NCBI GenBank assembly: GCA_937868015.1
Contig: CALMLW010000351.1
Span: forward strand, 1 to 58,614
Length of the DNA stretch: 58,614 nt
Direction of reading: 5' to 3'
Source of the DNA: an uncultured Synergistaceae bacterium
GTDB taxonomy: Bacteria > Synergistota > Synergistia > Synergistales > Aminiphilaceae
A model generated the notes under the pieces. It saw only the letters and a program-made list of their open reading frames with translations, was not told where the DNA came from and made no database searches. How positions within the stretch are numbered: position 1 is the stretch's first letter; every line of letters begins with the position of its first letter. Positions 27,375 to 35,745 of this stretch are shown piece after piece. Both the position numbers and the translations under genes were made by a program.

Positions 27375-28504
27375 GCCCCGACCCCCTCGGAAGATGTGAG
27401 CTCTTCCCGCACCGCCCGAGCCCAGAAGGCCAGCGCCCCGGGATCTCCGAGCCGCTCCCTCCCCCTTCGCAGCTCCTGGTCCACCGAGGAGCGAAAAGAG
27501 AGATCTTCGACGTAGCGAAGGACTTCTTTCACGATCCGTTCCTCTCGGACTTCCCCTTGTAGGAGCTCGGGATAAATCGGGCGATCCAGCAACAGATTGG
27601 GCAGCGCCACAAAGGGGGTGCGCACCAGGAGGCGATAGGCCAGGTGGCTGCTCCAGGACCCCCGGTAAAGCACCACCATGAATCGGCGCAGGAGCAGGGC
27701 CTCCACCGCAGCGGTCCCACAGGCTCCCACCACCAGGTCGGCCCGTCTCATGAGCTCCGGCCCGGGGTCTTCCGACAGGGAAAGGCCCTCCGCCGCCCGG
27801 CGCAAGAACTCCCGGTCGGGGGCCTCCAGCGAAGGGGCAAGGGAGAGCTCCGGCTCCATCCCCAGCTCCTTCAGCCGCCGTCCCACGCCCCCCAATACCT
27901 CTCCCAGGCGCCGCACCTCCGAGGGCCGGCTTCCCGGGAGGAGGGCCACTCGCCGGGGAGGGTCCCGGCGGTCGCTGGGCGCCAGGGAGGGTTCATCCAG
28001 GAGGGGGTGCCCCCGAAAGGCGCTCCGCACTCCGTGGGAACGAAAGAATCGATCCTCAAAGGGAAACAGGGGAAAGACCAGGGAAAAAAGCTCCAGGGTT
28101 TTGACGCGTCCCGGCCGCCAGGCCCACGCCGTGGGGGGGGCCAGGGAAAAGAGCTTGCCCTCGTATCCCCGGCGGCGCAACCCCCGGGCCAGGGGAAGGT
28201 GAAAGTCCGGGGAGTCCACCATCACCACTCCCCCGGGACGGGCCTCGCAGATGGCACGAATCATCTCTTCTCGGAGCCTGAAAAGCCTGGGCAGGGCGGG
28301 AATCACCTCGGAAATGCCCATGAGCTGGAGCTCCTGAAAGCTCCACCGGGGAGTCACCCCTGCCGACGCCCCCCGGGGGCCGCACATCCCCCAGAGCTCC
28401 CCGGCAAACCCCTGGGCCCGGAGCTCCCGGGCCAAGAGCCCCACGTAGGCGTCCCCCGAGGCCTCTCCGCAGCTCAGCACGAAAGAGCGCATCCCCTCGA
28501 CCAT
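27371..28504 (-). CDS. lpxB: Lipid-A-disaccharide synthase
   Basis: Joins UDP-2,3-diacylglucosamine and lipid X to make the tetraacyl disaccharide. Motifs are MRSFVLSCGEASGDAYVGLL, WGMCGPRGASAG, MVDSPDFHLPLARGL, PPTAWAWRPGRV (the family's SPxxWAWR motif), GHPLLD, LLPGSRPSEVRRL, and ACGTAAVEALLLRRFMVVLYR at the donor site. About 377 residues, normal for LpxB. The start is uncertain: ATG 28504 has AGGGGG 4-5 nt upstream, ATG 28525 follows the lpxI stop closely, and ATG 28492 gives the shortest form. Overlaps the paralogue downstream by ATGA. Confidence 0.93.
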   Translation of the reverse strand: MVEGMRSFVLSCGEASGDAYVGLLARELRAQGFAGELWGMCGPRGASAGVTPRWSFQELQLMGISEVIPALPRLFRLREEMIRAICEARPGGVVMVDSPDFHLPLARGLRRRGYEGKLFSLAPPTAWAWRPGRVKTLELFSLVFPLFPFEDRFFRSHGVRSAFRGHPLLDEPSLAPSDRRDPPRRVALLPGSRPSEVRRLGEVLGGVGRRLKELGMEPELSLAPSLEAPDREFLRRAAEGLSLSEDPGPELMRRADLVVGACGTAAVEALLLRRFMVVLYRGSWSSHLAYRLLVRTPFVALPNLLLDRPIYPELLQGEVREERIVKEVLRYVEDLSFRSSVDQELRRGRERLGDPGALAFWARAVREELTSSEGVGA

Positions 28505-28531
28505 GAAACCCCCTTCGGGCCCCATGGGGGC

Positions 28532-29395
28532 CTAGGCCTCCGGGATCCGGCGGGGGGCTACCCCCACCACGGCGATCCCTTCGGCCTCCGCCAAGGCCAT
28601 GACCTTCTCCCGGTCCAGGATGATCGTGCGCCCCTTTTCCACCGCCAAACACCCGAGGCCCCATCGCCCCATGAGGCGCACCGTCCGGGGTCCCACCACC
28701 GGAAGGTCGTAGCGGTCGTCCTGGTCTCCCCTCATGAGCTTCACCACGACCCCCCCGGAAGCCAGGCGCCCCGCCCGCTCCAGGGTTCCATCGGTACCCT
28801 CCATGGACTCCACCGCCACCACCGCCCGACGACGCACCACCACGGTCTGCCCGAAGGAAAGGGGCACCAGGCGGGAAGCCACCTCCACGCCATAGGCCAC
28901 ATCGCCCCACTCTTCCGGCGAAGGCTCCCGTCCTCCCAGGATCCCTTCCTCCGCCATAAGGTCTCCCAAGACGTCGCCATAGCGCATCACCGTCATGCCC
29001 GCTCCCTCCAGGGCCGCCACCACCGCCCCCAGCAGGGCGTGGTCGTTGCTATCCGGCAGGCGGCGCAGCAGCTCTTGCAGCGTGCCATCCATCTGGGAGG
29101 GGCGATACATGGTGTTTTTGGGGACGGTCCCCGCCAATACCACCTTTCGCACCCCCCGGCGGAGCATGTCCTCCACGGTGCCTCTCAGGTCTGCCCGATC
29201 CAGCTCCACCGTGGCCTCACCCCAGGGACGCAGGACCTCGGCCCGCCCTCCCAGCACGTAGATCACCCCTCGACGCCCCTGGAGCGCCCATCGGCGGGCG
29301 ATCTCCTCCGGCAACGCCCCTCCCCCCGCCACCAGGGCCCACCGCTCCAAAAGGGGAGCTTTCGCCCCGGTTTCTTCGCTTCGCGCCGTCATCAT
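28532..29395 (-). CDS. lpxI: UDP-2,3-diacylglucosamine diphosphatase, LpxI type
   Basis: Hydrolyses UDP-2,3-diacylglucosamine to lipid X. LpxI replaces LpxH in many non-gammaproteobacteria. The 287-residue protein matches the family (formerly DUF1009): RWALVAGGGALPEEIAR, VVLAGTVPKNTMYR, DNDHALLG-like SNDHALLGAVV, VVAVESMEGTDGTLERAG and DLPVVGPRTV in the C-terminal catalytic domain. ATG 29395 follows GGAAG and gives the expected length. Upstream in-frame sequence is the 3' end of lptF/G read in another frame. It lies between lptF/G and lpxB, the usual place in LpxI operons. Confidence 0.93.
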   Translation of the reverse strand: MMTARSEETGAKAPLLERWALVAGGGALPEEIARRWALQGRRGVIYVLGGRAEVLRPWGEATVELDRADLRGTVEDMLRRGVRKVVLAGTVPKNTMYRPSQMDGTLQELLRRLPDSNDHALLGAVVAALEGAGMTVMRYGDVLGDLMAEEGILGGREPSPEEWGDVAYGVEVASRLVPLSFGQTVVVRRRAVVAVESMEGTDGTLERAGRLASGGVVVKLMRGDQDDRYDLPVVGPRTVRLMGRWGLGCLAVEKGRTIILDREKVMALAEAEGIAVVGVAPRRIPEA

Positions 29396-29433
29396 CGTCT
29401 TCCATCCCGCCCTTTCATCCCCGCGCCCTGGGC

Positions 29434-30537
29434 CTATCCGTTCGCCCTCCGGGCGAAAAAGCCTCCCAGCACCAAAAAGACTGCCACAGGGAGCCACGCC
29501 CCCGCCACCACGGGGATATTTCCCCCTTGGGCGAGGGCCCGGGAGAAGGACATGACCACGTAGTAGGCAAAGGCCACCAGCACGCTGAGCCCCACGCCGA
29601 TCCCCGCGCCGCTGCGATGGGGACGGACTCCCAGCGTGGCTCCCACCAGGGCGAGCACCACCGTGGCCCAGGGAAAGGCCAGGCGAGTATGGAAGGAAAT
29701 CCAAAGGGGATGCACGTCCCCTCCCTGCAAAGACACCAGAGAGATCTGCCTTAGGATCTCGAAGACCCCCATGGTATCCGGATCACGCCCCGACCGCTCG
29801 ATTTCCTCGGGGGAGAGATCCAGGGGGATTTTTTGGCGCTCGAAGGTCATGAGCAGGGCCACGTCTCCCGCCGGAGTCACCTCGAAGACCTGCCCTCCCT
29901 CCAGCGTCCAAACCCCGTCGGCCCAAACCCCACCCCCGGAGGAGAGGATCCGGCTCAGGCGTCCTTTGTCGAACTCCTGCACCAGGATTTTTTCCATGCG
30001 CCCCACCCGGGGTTTGAGCTTGTCGATGTAGATCACCCGGGAGAGCTGGCCATCGTGCTCTTCCCGGAGAAAGACCCGCTCCTTGATGAGCGAAGGGCGT
30101 TGGCGGTAGACCTCTACCCGCATGAGCTGATCCGTGGCCGCATTGGAAAGGGGCACCACGGTTTCGTTAAAGAGGATGGTGGCAAAAGTCACCCCCAAGG
30201 CCCCCCACAGCACCGGGCGCAGCACTCGTTGGAAAGAGACCCCCGCCGCTTTGAGGGCCACTAGTTCGCTCTGAGAGGAAAGGCGACCGAAGCTCAGCAG
30301 GGTCGCCAAAAGCGCCGCCATGGGCACCACCACCACCACCACCGACGGCAGGCGGTATAGAAAAAGGCGCAGGACCACGTAAAACGACACGCCTCGCTCG
30401 ATGATGAGGTCGGCGATCTCAAAGAGCAACCCCCCCGCCACGAAGAGCACCGCAAAGGCCATCATGCCAAAGCAAAAGGGTTGACCCATCTCTCCCAGTA
30501 CGTAGCGATCGAGAATTTTTCCCGAGAAGATCCCCAT
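29434..30537 (-). CDS. LPS export permease, LptF/LptG family
   Basis: Inner-membrane permease of the Lpt machine that extracts LPS and hands it to LptC/LptA. The 367-residue protein has the YjgP/YjgQ layout: N-terminal helices (about 18-40 and 50-80), the conserved LVALKAAGVSFQRVLRPVL stretch after helix 2-3, a central periplasmic beta domain (about 125-265) and three C-terminal helices from about 280. Only one copy is here, although LptF and LptG normally work as a pair. The partner and LptA/B/C/D must be elsewhere, or this protein acts as a homodimer. It lies 3 nt after kdsC. Confidence 0.9.
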   Translation of the reverse strand: MGIFSGKILDRYVLGEMGQPFCFGMMAFAVLFVAGGLLFEIADLIIERGVSFYVVLRLFLYRLPSVVVVVVPMAALLATLLSFGRLSSQSELVALKAAGVSFQRVLRPVLWGALGVTFATILFNETVVPLSNAATDQLMRVEVYRQRPSLIKERVFLREEHDGQLSRVIYIDKLKPRVGRMEKILVQEFDKGRLSRILSSGGGVWADGVWTLEGGQVFEVTPAGDVALLMTFERQKIPLDLSPEEIERSGRDPDTMGVFEILRQISLVSLQGGDVHPLWISFHTRLAFPWATVVLALVGATLGVRPHRSGAGIGVGLSVLVAFAYYVVMSFSRALAQGGNIPVVAGAWLPVAVFLVLGGFFARRANG

Positions 30538-30540
30538 GGA

Positions 30541-31014
30541 TCAGTCCCCCGCCATGAGGCGTTTGAGCAAGAACTCCGCCGCCTCCCGCACCGCCCCCGC
30601 CCCCCCCGAAGCTCGGGTCACCATGTCGGCGGCCTCCTTTGCTTCGGGGATCGCGTTGGCCACCGCCACCCCCCATCCGGCCCATCGAAGGCATGCCACG
30701 TCGTTCAGATCATCCCCGACGAAGGCCACTTCCGAAGGTCTAAGACCTCGGTCTTTTGCCAGATCCTGAAGGGCGGCGAGCTTGTCTTTCACTCCCTGGC
30801 GACACACCCGCACCCCCAGATCCTCGGCCCGGCGAAGCGTGGCGGGGCTTCGGCGCCCGCTCACAAAGGCCACCTCCACCCCGGCGGCCTGTAAGCGAAC
30901 GATACCCAGGCCGTCCTGGACGTCGAAGCGCTTGCTCTCTCCTCCCGATCCGTGGAGGATTATCCCTCCGTCCGTGAGGGTACCATCCACGTCCATGGCA
31001 AAAAGTTTAATCAT
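30541..31014 (-). CDS. kdsC: 3-deoxy-D-manno-octulosonate 8-phosphate phosphatase
   Basis: Removes phosphate from Kdo 8-phosphate to free Kdo. A HAD-family protein of 157 residues with the C0-type minimal fold. The catalytic aspartates are Asp8 and Asp10 in AMDVDGTLTDGG. SGRRSPA (motif II) and AFVGDDLNDVACLRWAGWGVAVANA (motif IV) follow, and the FDVQDGLGI loop is typical of KdsC/YrbI. ATG 31014 has GGAGG upstream and overlaps the end of lpxA by 8 nt. Together with kdsD, kdsA and kdsB it completes the Kdo pathway inside one operon. Confidence 0.94.
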   Translation of the reverse strand: MIKLFAMDVDGTLTDGGIILHGSGGESKRFDVQDGLGIVRLQAAGVEVAFVSGRRSPATLRRAEDLGVRVCRQGVKDKLAALQDLAKDRGLRPSEVAFVGDDLNDVACLRWAGWGVAVANAIPEAKEAADMVTRASGGAGAVREAAEFLLKRLMAGD

Positions 31015-31825
31015 GATCCCCTCCGTCGTGCCGCCGTCCCCAGGGCACCAAGCCCCGATGGGCTCCCTCGGCAAACGCCACGATCTCCCGACCTAGGGCG
31101 TCCTCCGGGGCCAAGTTCGCTTTTATCTCTTCCAGGGCCTGGCGAAGGGGAAGACCCGATTGGTAGAGGGATTGATAGAGGGACAGCACGTGGCGCCGGG
31201 CCTCTCCGCCGAATCCATGGCGCCGGAGCCCCACCTTGTTGATGCCAAACATTCGGGCCGGGCGACCATCCACCAAGGCGAAGGGGGGCACGTCCCGGAC
31301 GATCTTGGACGCCCCACCCAACATGCAGTAACGTCCCACCTTGACAAATTGGTGAATGCCCACCATGCCCCCCACCACCGTTTTCTCCCCGATCTCCACG
31401 TAGCCCGCGATGCCCGCCTTGCTCGCCATGACCACCCCGGGGCCCACTTGGACGTTATGCCCCACGTGGACCCCTTCCATGAGATAGGCTCCGTCTCCCA
31501 CGCGGGTGGCGTTCCCCTCCCCCGTGGCCCGATGCACCGTGACGTTCTCCCGAAGCACCACCCCAGAGCCGATGCGCACCCAGCTCTCCTCGTGGCGGAA
31601 ACCGAAGTCCTGGGGTTCTCTTCCCAGGGTGACATGCTCGCAGAGCTCGCACCCCTCCCCCACCTCCACGAAGTCGCAAAGACGGACAAAGGCGTGCAAC
31701 ACGCTCCCCTTGCCGATCCGCACCCGACCATCCACCACACAGTAGGGGCCAATGCGGACGTCGGCGGCAATCTCCGCCCCCGGTGCCACCAGCGCCGTGG
31801 CATGTATTTGCGGTGCCATGACCAT
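31007..31825 (-). CDS. lpxA: UDP-N-acetylglucosamine acyltransferase
   Basis: Adds the 3-hydroxyacyl chain to UDP-GlcNAc, the first step of lipid A synthesis. A left-handed beta-helix protein of about 272 residues with many hexapeptide repeats (IHATALVAPGAEIAADVRIG). The catalytic His lies in VHVGHNVQVG, and GGMVGIHQFVKVG and VNKVGLRRHGF-like INKVGLRRHGF mark LpxA. The C-terminal helical domain follows. ATG 31825 has GGGGAG 8 nt upstream. A GTG at 31843 is an alternative. Acyl chain length cannot be read reliably. Confidence 0.95.
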   Translation of the reverse strand: MVMAPQIHATALVAPGAEIAADVRIGPYCVVDGRVRIGKGSVLHAFVRLCDFVEVGEGCELCEHVTLGREPQDFGFRHEESWVRIGSGVVLRENVTVHRATGEGNATRVGDGAYLMEGVHVGHNVQVGPGVVMASKAGIAGYVEIGEKTVVGGMVGIHQFVKVGRYCMLGGASKIVRDVPPFALVDGRPARMFGINKVGLRRHGFGGEARRHVLSLYQSLYQSGLPLRQALEEIKANLAPEDALGREIVAFAEGAHRGLVPWGRRHDGGDHD

Positions 31826-31916
31826 CGTCCCTTCTCCCCGCACGAAACATCGAACCCCGCCCCCGGGGCACCGCTCCTCCCGGGCCCCGAAGGATCACTG
31901 GCCGGAGCCCAAAGGC

Positions 31917-32369
31917 CTACGACTCCTTGGAATCCTCCCGGGAAAGGCCCTGGGCCAAGACAAAGCTCAGCTCCGCCTCCGCCGCCACCTCTCCGTCCAC
32001 TCGCCCCGTCACCTGCACCTTGCCCACCCGGCTCCGGAACTTGATCAGCCGGGCCTCGGTGATCAGCTGATCTCCGGGCTTGACCGGGCGTCGGAAGCGG
32101 GCGTTATTCACCCCCGTGAGGTAAGATACCATGCCCGAGGCCTCGGGAAGGTTGACCACCAGCATGGCCGCCACCTGTCCCATGGCCTCCAGCAAGAGCA
32201 CCCCCGGCATCACGGGTTCGTCGGGGAAGTGCCCCACAAAAAAAGGCTCGTTGATGGTGATATTTTTTAACCCTATGACGTGCTCTCCGTCCACCTCCAG
32301 GATGCGGTCCACCAACAAAAATGGGTAACGGTGGGGCAACAGGCGAAAGATCTCTTGAATGTTTATCAC
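31917..32369 (-). CDS. fabZ: 3-hydroxyacyl-ACP dehydratase FabZ
   Basis: Dehydrates 3-hydroxyacyl-ACP in fatty acid elongation and so competes with LpxA/LpxD for the same substrate pool. The 150-residue protein has the hot-dog fold signatures LPHRYPFLLVDR, GHFPDEPVMPGVLLLEAMGQ (catalytic His47 and Glu61) and NARFRRPVKPGDQL. GTG start at 32369 behind GGAGGG. Its place between lpxC and lpxA is the standard arrangement in lipid A operons and lets supply be balanced with lipid A synthesis. Confidence 0.95.
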   Translation of the reverse strand: MINIQEIFRLLPHRYPFLLVDRILEVDGEHVIGLKNITINEPFFVGHFPDEPVMPGVLLLEAMGQVAAMLVVNLPEASGMVSYLTGVNNARFRRPVKPGDQLITEARLIKFRSRVGKVQVTGRVDGEVAAEAELSFVLAQGLSREDSKES

Positions 32370-32517
32370 GGCCTAAAACCCTCCTTCGACGGTCGATCTC
32401 TAAGGCCCCGCGCGAACTCCGGGGGGGCACCATCGCGCCGGGGGCCCTTGGTCCGTAGGCCCTCTAGGGCGGCGCCCATCCTCCGTAGCCAAAGGCCCGG
32501 AGCGAAGGGATGGAGCC

Positions 32518-33351
32518 TCACCGCTTCGGGCCCCCCGCCCCCAGGGAGCGGAGACGCCGCAGAAGCGCCAGGTGCAGCGCATGCCCCCCCCGGCACACCA
32601 AAAATCTTCCCTCCAGGGGGCGTCCCACCAGGGCCAGGTCCCCCATGAGGTCCAGGACCTTGTGGCACACCCCCTCCCGGGGAAAACGCCACCCTCCGGC
32701 GTTCATCACGCCCTCGGCCCCCACCACCACCGAGTTCTCCAGAGAACCTCCCCGGACTAGACCCCGGCGCCTAAGCTCTTCCACCTCTTCCAGAAGGGCA
32801 AAAGTCCGGGCCGGGGCGATTTGGCGGCAAAAGGACTCCGGAGTCCACTCTAGATCCTGGATCTGGGTACCCAAAAAAGGGGAGGCGTAGTCCAAAACGT
32901 AAGAAATCTTACACCCTTCCCCCGGAAGGGCCACCGCAAAACGCCCCCGGTCGGGGTCGTCCACGGCCACGGGAAAAGGCACGGCCCAAGGAATCACCGG
33001 GGCCGCAGGCCCTGTCCCCGCCTCCAGGATCAGCGCCGCCAAGGGGGCCGCACTGCCGTCTTCCACCGGGATTTCGGGGCCCTCCACCTCCACCGTGGCG
33101 TGCCATATCCCCAGCCCCGAGAGAGTTCCCATCAGGTGCTCCACTGTGGCCACCGAGCCCCCTCGGGGAAAGGCCAAGGTGGTGCCCCGGCCGTCTCCGG
33201 AAAAGCGGGCCTCCTCCACGGGGAAGGAGTTCCCCGAAAGGCGGAACCGCACCCCCCCTTCCGATGAGGGATGGACCGTCACCCGACAGCTCTCCCCCGT
33301 ATGGAGTCCCCGCCCGAAAAACGTCACCGGCCGGGCCACCGTGCGGCTCAT
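32518..33351 (-). CDS. lpxC: UDP-3-O-acyl-N-acetylglucosamine deacetylase
   Basis: Zinc-dependent deacetylase, the committed step of lipid A synthesis. The 277-residue protein has TVARPVTFFGRGLHTGE, VATVEHLMGTLSGLGI (zinc His), PVEDGSAAPL, ISYVLDYASPFLG, APARTFALLEEVEELR, and HKVLDLMGDLALVG (second zinc His and Asp). GGHALHL near the C-terminus carries the catalytic His. It is a little shorter than E. coli LpxC (305). ATG 33351 overlaps the lpxD stop as ATGA. About 150 nt without a gene separate it from fabZ. Confidence 0.95.
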   Translation of the reverse strand: MSRTVARPVTFFGRGLHTGESCRVTVHPSSEGGVRFRLSGNSFPVEEARFSGDGRGTTLAFPRGGSVATVEHLMGTLSGLGIWHATVEVEGPEIPVEDGSAAPLAALILEAGTGPAAPVIPWAVPFPVAVDDPDRGRFAVALPGEGCKISYVLDYASPFLGTQIQDLEWTPESFCRQIAPARTFALLEEVEELRRRGLVRGGSLENSVVVGAEGVMNAGGWRFPREGVCHKVLDLMGDLALVGRPLEGRFLVCRGGHALHLALLRRLRSLGAGGPKR

Positions 33352-34376
33352 GACGACTCCCCGGAACGCCCCTTCTCCAGGCGCTTCAGCCGCTCGAAGA
33401 GCTCCGGCAAACGGCGCATCAGCGACTCCACCCGCAGGGCCTTTTTGTGATCCCAGGCGGGAAAACCAGAGACCACTCCCCCGGGAGGCACGTCCCGGGT
33501 GGCCCCCGCCATGGCCGCCAGCTGGGCCCCCTGACCGATCCGCACGTGGGGAGCCACGCCGCTCCGGGCCGCCAAGATGCTCCCGTCCTCCACCACCGCG
33601 CTCCCCGCGATGCCCACGTAGGCCACCAACACACACCGGCGGCCGATATCCGCATTGTGTCCCACGTGAACGTGGTCATCCACCTTGGTTCCCGCCCCCA
33701 CCCGGGTGACGTCCAGGGTGCCTCGATCCACGGTGACGTGGGCCCCCAACACCACATCTTCCTCTATGAGCACGCCCCCCACGTGGGGAATGGCCTCCCG
33801 GGCCCCCTCGTCTCCCAAAAGGACACCAAAGCCATCGGCTCCCAGGACGGTTCCCGAGTGAATGCGCGTCCGGGCTCCCACCGTCGTCCGGGGGTAGAGC
33901 ACCACCTGGGGGGCGATCCACACCTGGGATCCTATGTGTACGTCGCGCCCCACGAAGATCTGCCCCTCCAGCATCGCCCCCTCTTCCACCACCGCCCCCT
34001 CCTCCACCACGCACCCGGGCCCCACCCAGGCCTGGGGGGACACTTGGGCCTCCGGGGAGACCACCGCCGAGGGGTGGATCCCCCCGGCGCGGGGCGGGGC
34101 TTCGTACACCCCTTGGAGCAGTAGCACCAGGGCGTGGCGCGGATCCTCCACCTCCACGGCATCCTGCCCTTCCGGAGCCCAAGAAGGAAAGGTCATCACG
34201 CCCCAGGAAGGGGGTACGTCCTCCAAACAGCGGCGGTCCCATACCGCCACTAGAAAGTCCTCTCGCAGGCGCCCCGGAGAACAGACCCCTCGGAATTGCC
34301 GGTCCACGTCCCCCCGGACGGCGCCCTGGGTCATCCGGGCCGCATCGCCCAGAGAAAAGGGCTTTTTCGCCTTCAT
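33348..34376 (-). CDS. lpxD: UDP-3-O-(3-hydroxyacyl)glucosamine N-acyltransferase
   Basis: Adds the N-linked acyl chain in the third lipid A step. The N-terminal uridine-binding domain (about 1-95) is followed by a left-handed beta-helix of hexapeptide repeats (IHPSAVVSPEAQVSPQAWVG ...). The catalytic His is in DDHVHVGHNADIG, and GADGFGVLL and VTVDRGTLDVTRVG mark LpxD. A C-terminal helix (LPELFERLKRLEK) ends it. 342 residues, as usual. The start is uncertain: ATG 34376 has GAGGTGG about 8 nt upstream; the GTG at 34388 would add four residues. Confidence 0.95.
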   Translation of the reverse strand: MKAKKPFSLGDAARMTQGAVRGDVDRQFRGVCSPGRLREDFLVAVWDRRCLEDVPPSWGVMTFPSWAPEGQDAVEVEDPRHALVLLLQGVYEAPPRAGGIHPSAVVSPEAQVSPQAWVGPGCVVEEGAVVEEGAMLEGQIFVGRDVHIGSQVWIAPQVVLYPRTTVGARTRIHSGTVLGADGFGVLLGDEGAREAIPHVGGVLIEEDVVLGAHVTVDRGTLDVTRVGAGTKVDDHVHVGHNADIGRRCVLVAYVGIAGSAVVEDGSILAARSGVAPHVRIGQGAQLAAMAGATRDVPPGGVVSGFPAWDHKKALRVESLMRRLPELFERLKRLEKGRSGESS

Positions 34377-34440
34377 CTGCGCCACCACCTCGACTGAAGA
34401 GATGCCTTCTTTCGTTGCCCTAGATGCCCCCTCGGTGGGG

Positions 34441-35745
34441 TTACAGAGTGCCCACCGCCCGCAGGATCAATTGATCGGGCACCCGATCATCATAGTGAAG
34501 CTCCAACGATATGTGGTCCGTCAGGTGCCACCCCACGCTCCCTTGGTTATCGCCATCGCGGCTCAGACGCCACCAGGCATAGGCCCGCCGGGCATCGTTT
34601 TCCAGCCACAGGCGCCCCCAGACGGTCTCCCCCGGCCAGACCACTTCCACCCCCAGCCAAAGGTCTCCCACGGGGGACGTTCGCACCCCCCATCGGCTTT
34701 CCAGGCCGAAGTCGTGCACCTTGGCGATCCACTCACCGTAGAGCTCCACCTCTCCCCGGGACCAAAGGGACGCCCGACGCCCCAGATGGATCCCCACCTC
34801 GGGATAGAGGGCATCGCTCCCCGCATAGGCCGCCATCCAGGCCTGGAGCACGTAGGTCCGACTCTCCACCCGTACGTCCACCGGGGCGATCTCTTTGGGC
34901 TTCATCCGCACCGCCACCGAGGCCCGGGTGTTTTGCACCGTGTTACGGTCCTCCAGGATGTCTCCCGCCCACCGCTCGGCCTCTTCCTGGTGATGTCGCA
35001 CCCACGCCACGGGTAGGCCATGGATCGGCGCCAGGTTTTTCAGCAGAGCCTCGGTGAGATCTTTTTTAAGCATTAGAGGAAGCGATGTGGATCGCAGCGA
35101 GGGGGCCAGGGCTAAAACCAACGGGGGCGATGGCAAAAGGCGCACCCGGAGCTCCGCCTGTCCTCCCGAAAGCTGCACCAAGGGCGCCAACTCCCACCCC
35201 GGTAGCTCCTGTTCTCCCGTCTCTTGGAGCACCTTGCGCAACGCCCCGTCTCCCCATCCCAGGGCCTCCACGGGGACTTCGTCCAAGAGGGGAGCCAGGG
35301 CTTTTTCTGTCCGGCGCACGTCGGAGGAAAGCCATTCCCCTGGAGGCCCCGAAAGGGCGGGGCCCTCCAGGCGCAACGACCACCTCGGAGGAGCCACGGC
35401 GGGGATCAGAACCACCACGGGGTCCCCCTCTCCGGAGGCCGATTTTACCCCGTATCCCGCAAAGAGACGCCCCGCCACCAGGCCCAAGATCTCCAAATGC
35501 TCCTGCGGACTCCCGGGGCGGGACCGGAGCTCCTGCCACACCGCCTCCAGGCTCCGTTCCGCCGTGCTCCGCAGCCAAAGGGGCACTCCGATCACCCGCA
35601 CCGCCCCGAAGCTTTCTTGGGGCACCACGAAAAAAAGGGCTCCGACCAACAGCGCGGCCGCAGCCCTTCTTCCGATCTCCAAAAGCCCGGCAAAGGCCCT
35701 AGAAGAGCTCGCCGAAGCCGAATTGCGTTTCCGTCTCGTTGTCAC
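34441..35745 (-). CDS. Unknown exported protein between bamA and lpxD
   Basis: 434 residues, not recognised. A hydrophobic segment (RRAAAALLVGALFFVVPQESFGA) ending in a plausible signal-peptidase site suggests export to the periplasm or outer membrane. The second half is rich in alternating aromatic and polar residues (WSRGEVELYGEWIAKVHDF; WGRLWLENDARRAYAWWRL), as in beta-barrel or beta-sheet envelope proteins. The longest frame starts at GTG 35745 and overlaps bamA by 47 nt. A TTG at 35682, just past the bamA stop, may be the true start. It occupies the slot where ompH/skp commonly sits. No function assigned. Confidence 0.8.
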   Translation of the reverse strand: MTTRRKRNSASASSSRAFAGLLEIGRRAAAALLVGALFFVVPQESFGAVRVIGVPLWLRSTAERSLEAVWQELRSRPGSPQEHLEILGLVAGRLFAGYGVKSASGEGDPVVVLIPAVAPPRWSLRLEGPALSGPPGEWLSSDVRRTEKALAPLLDEVPVEALGWGDGALRKVLQETGEQELPGWELAPLVQLSGGQAELRVRLLPSPPLVLALAPSLRSTSLPLMLKKDLTEALLKNLAPIHGLPVAWVRHHQEEAERWAGDILEDRNTVQNTRASVAVRMKPKEIAPVDVRVESRTYVLQAWMAAYAGSDALYPEVGIHLGRRASLWSRGEVELYGEWIAKVHDFGLESRWGVRTSPVGDLWLGVEVVWPGETVWGRLWLENDARRAYAWWRLSRDGDNQGSVGWHLTDHISLELHYDDRVPDQLILRAVGTL

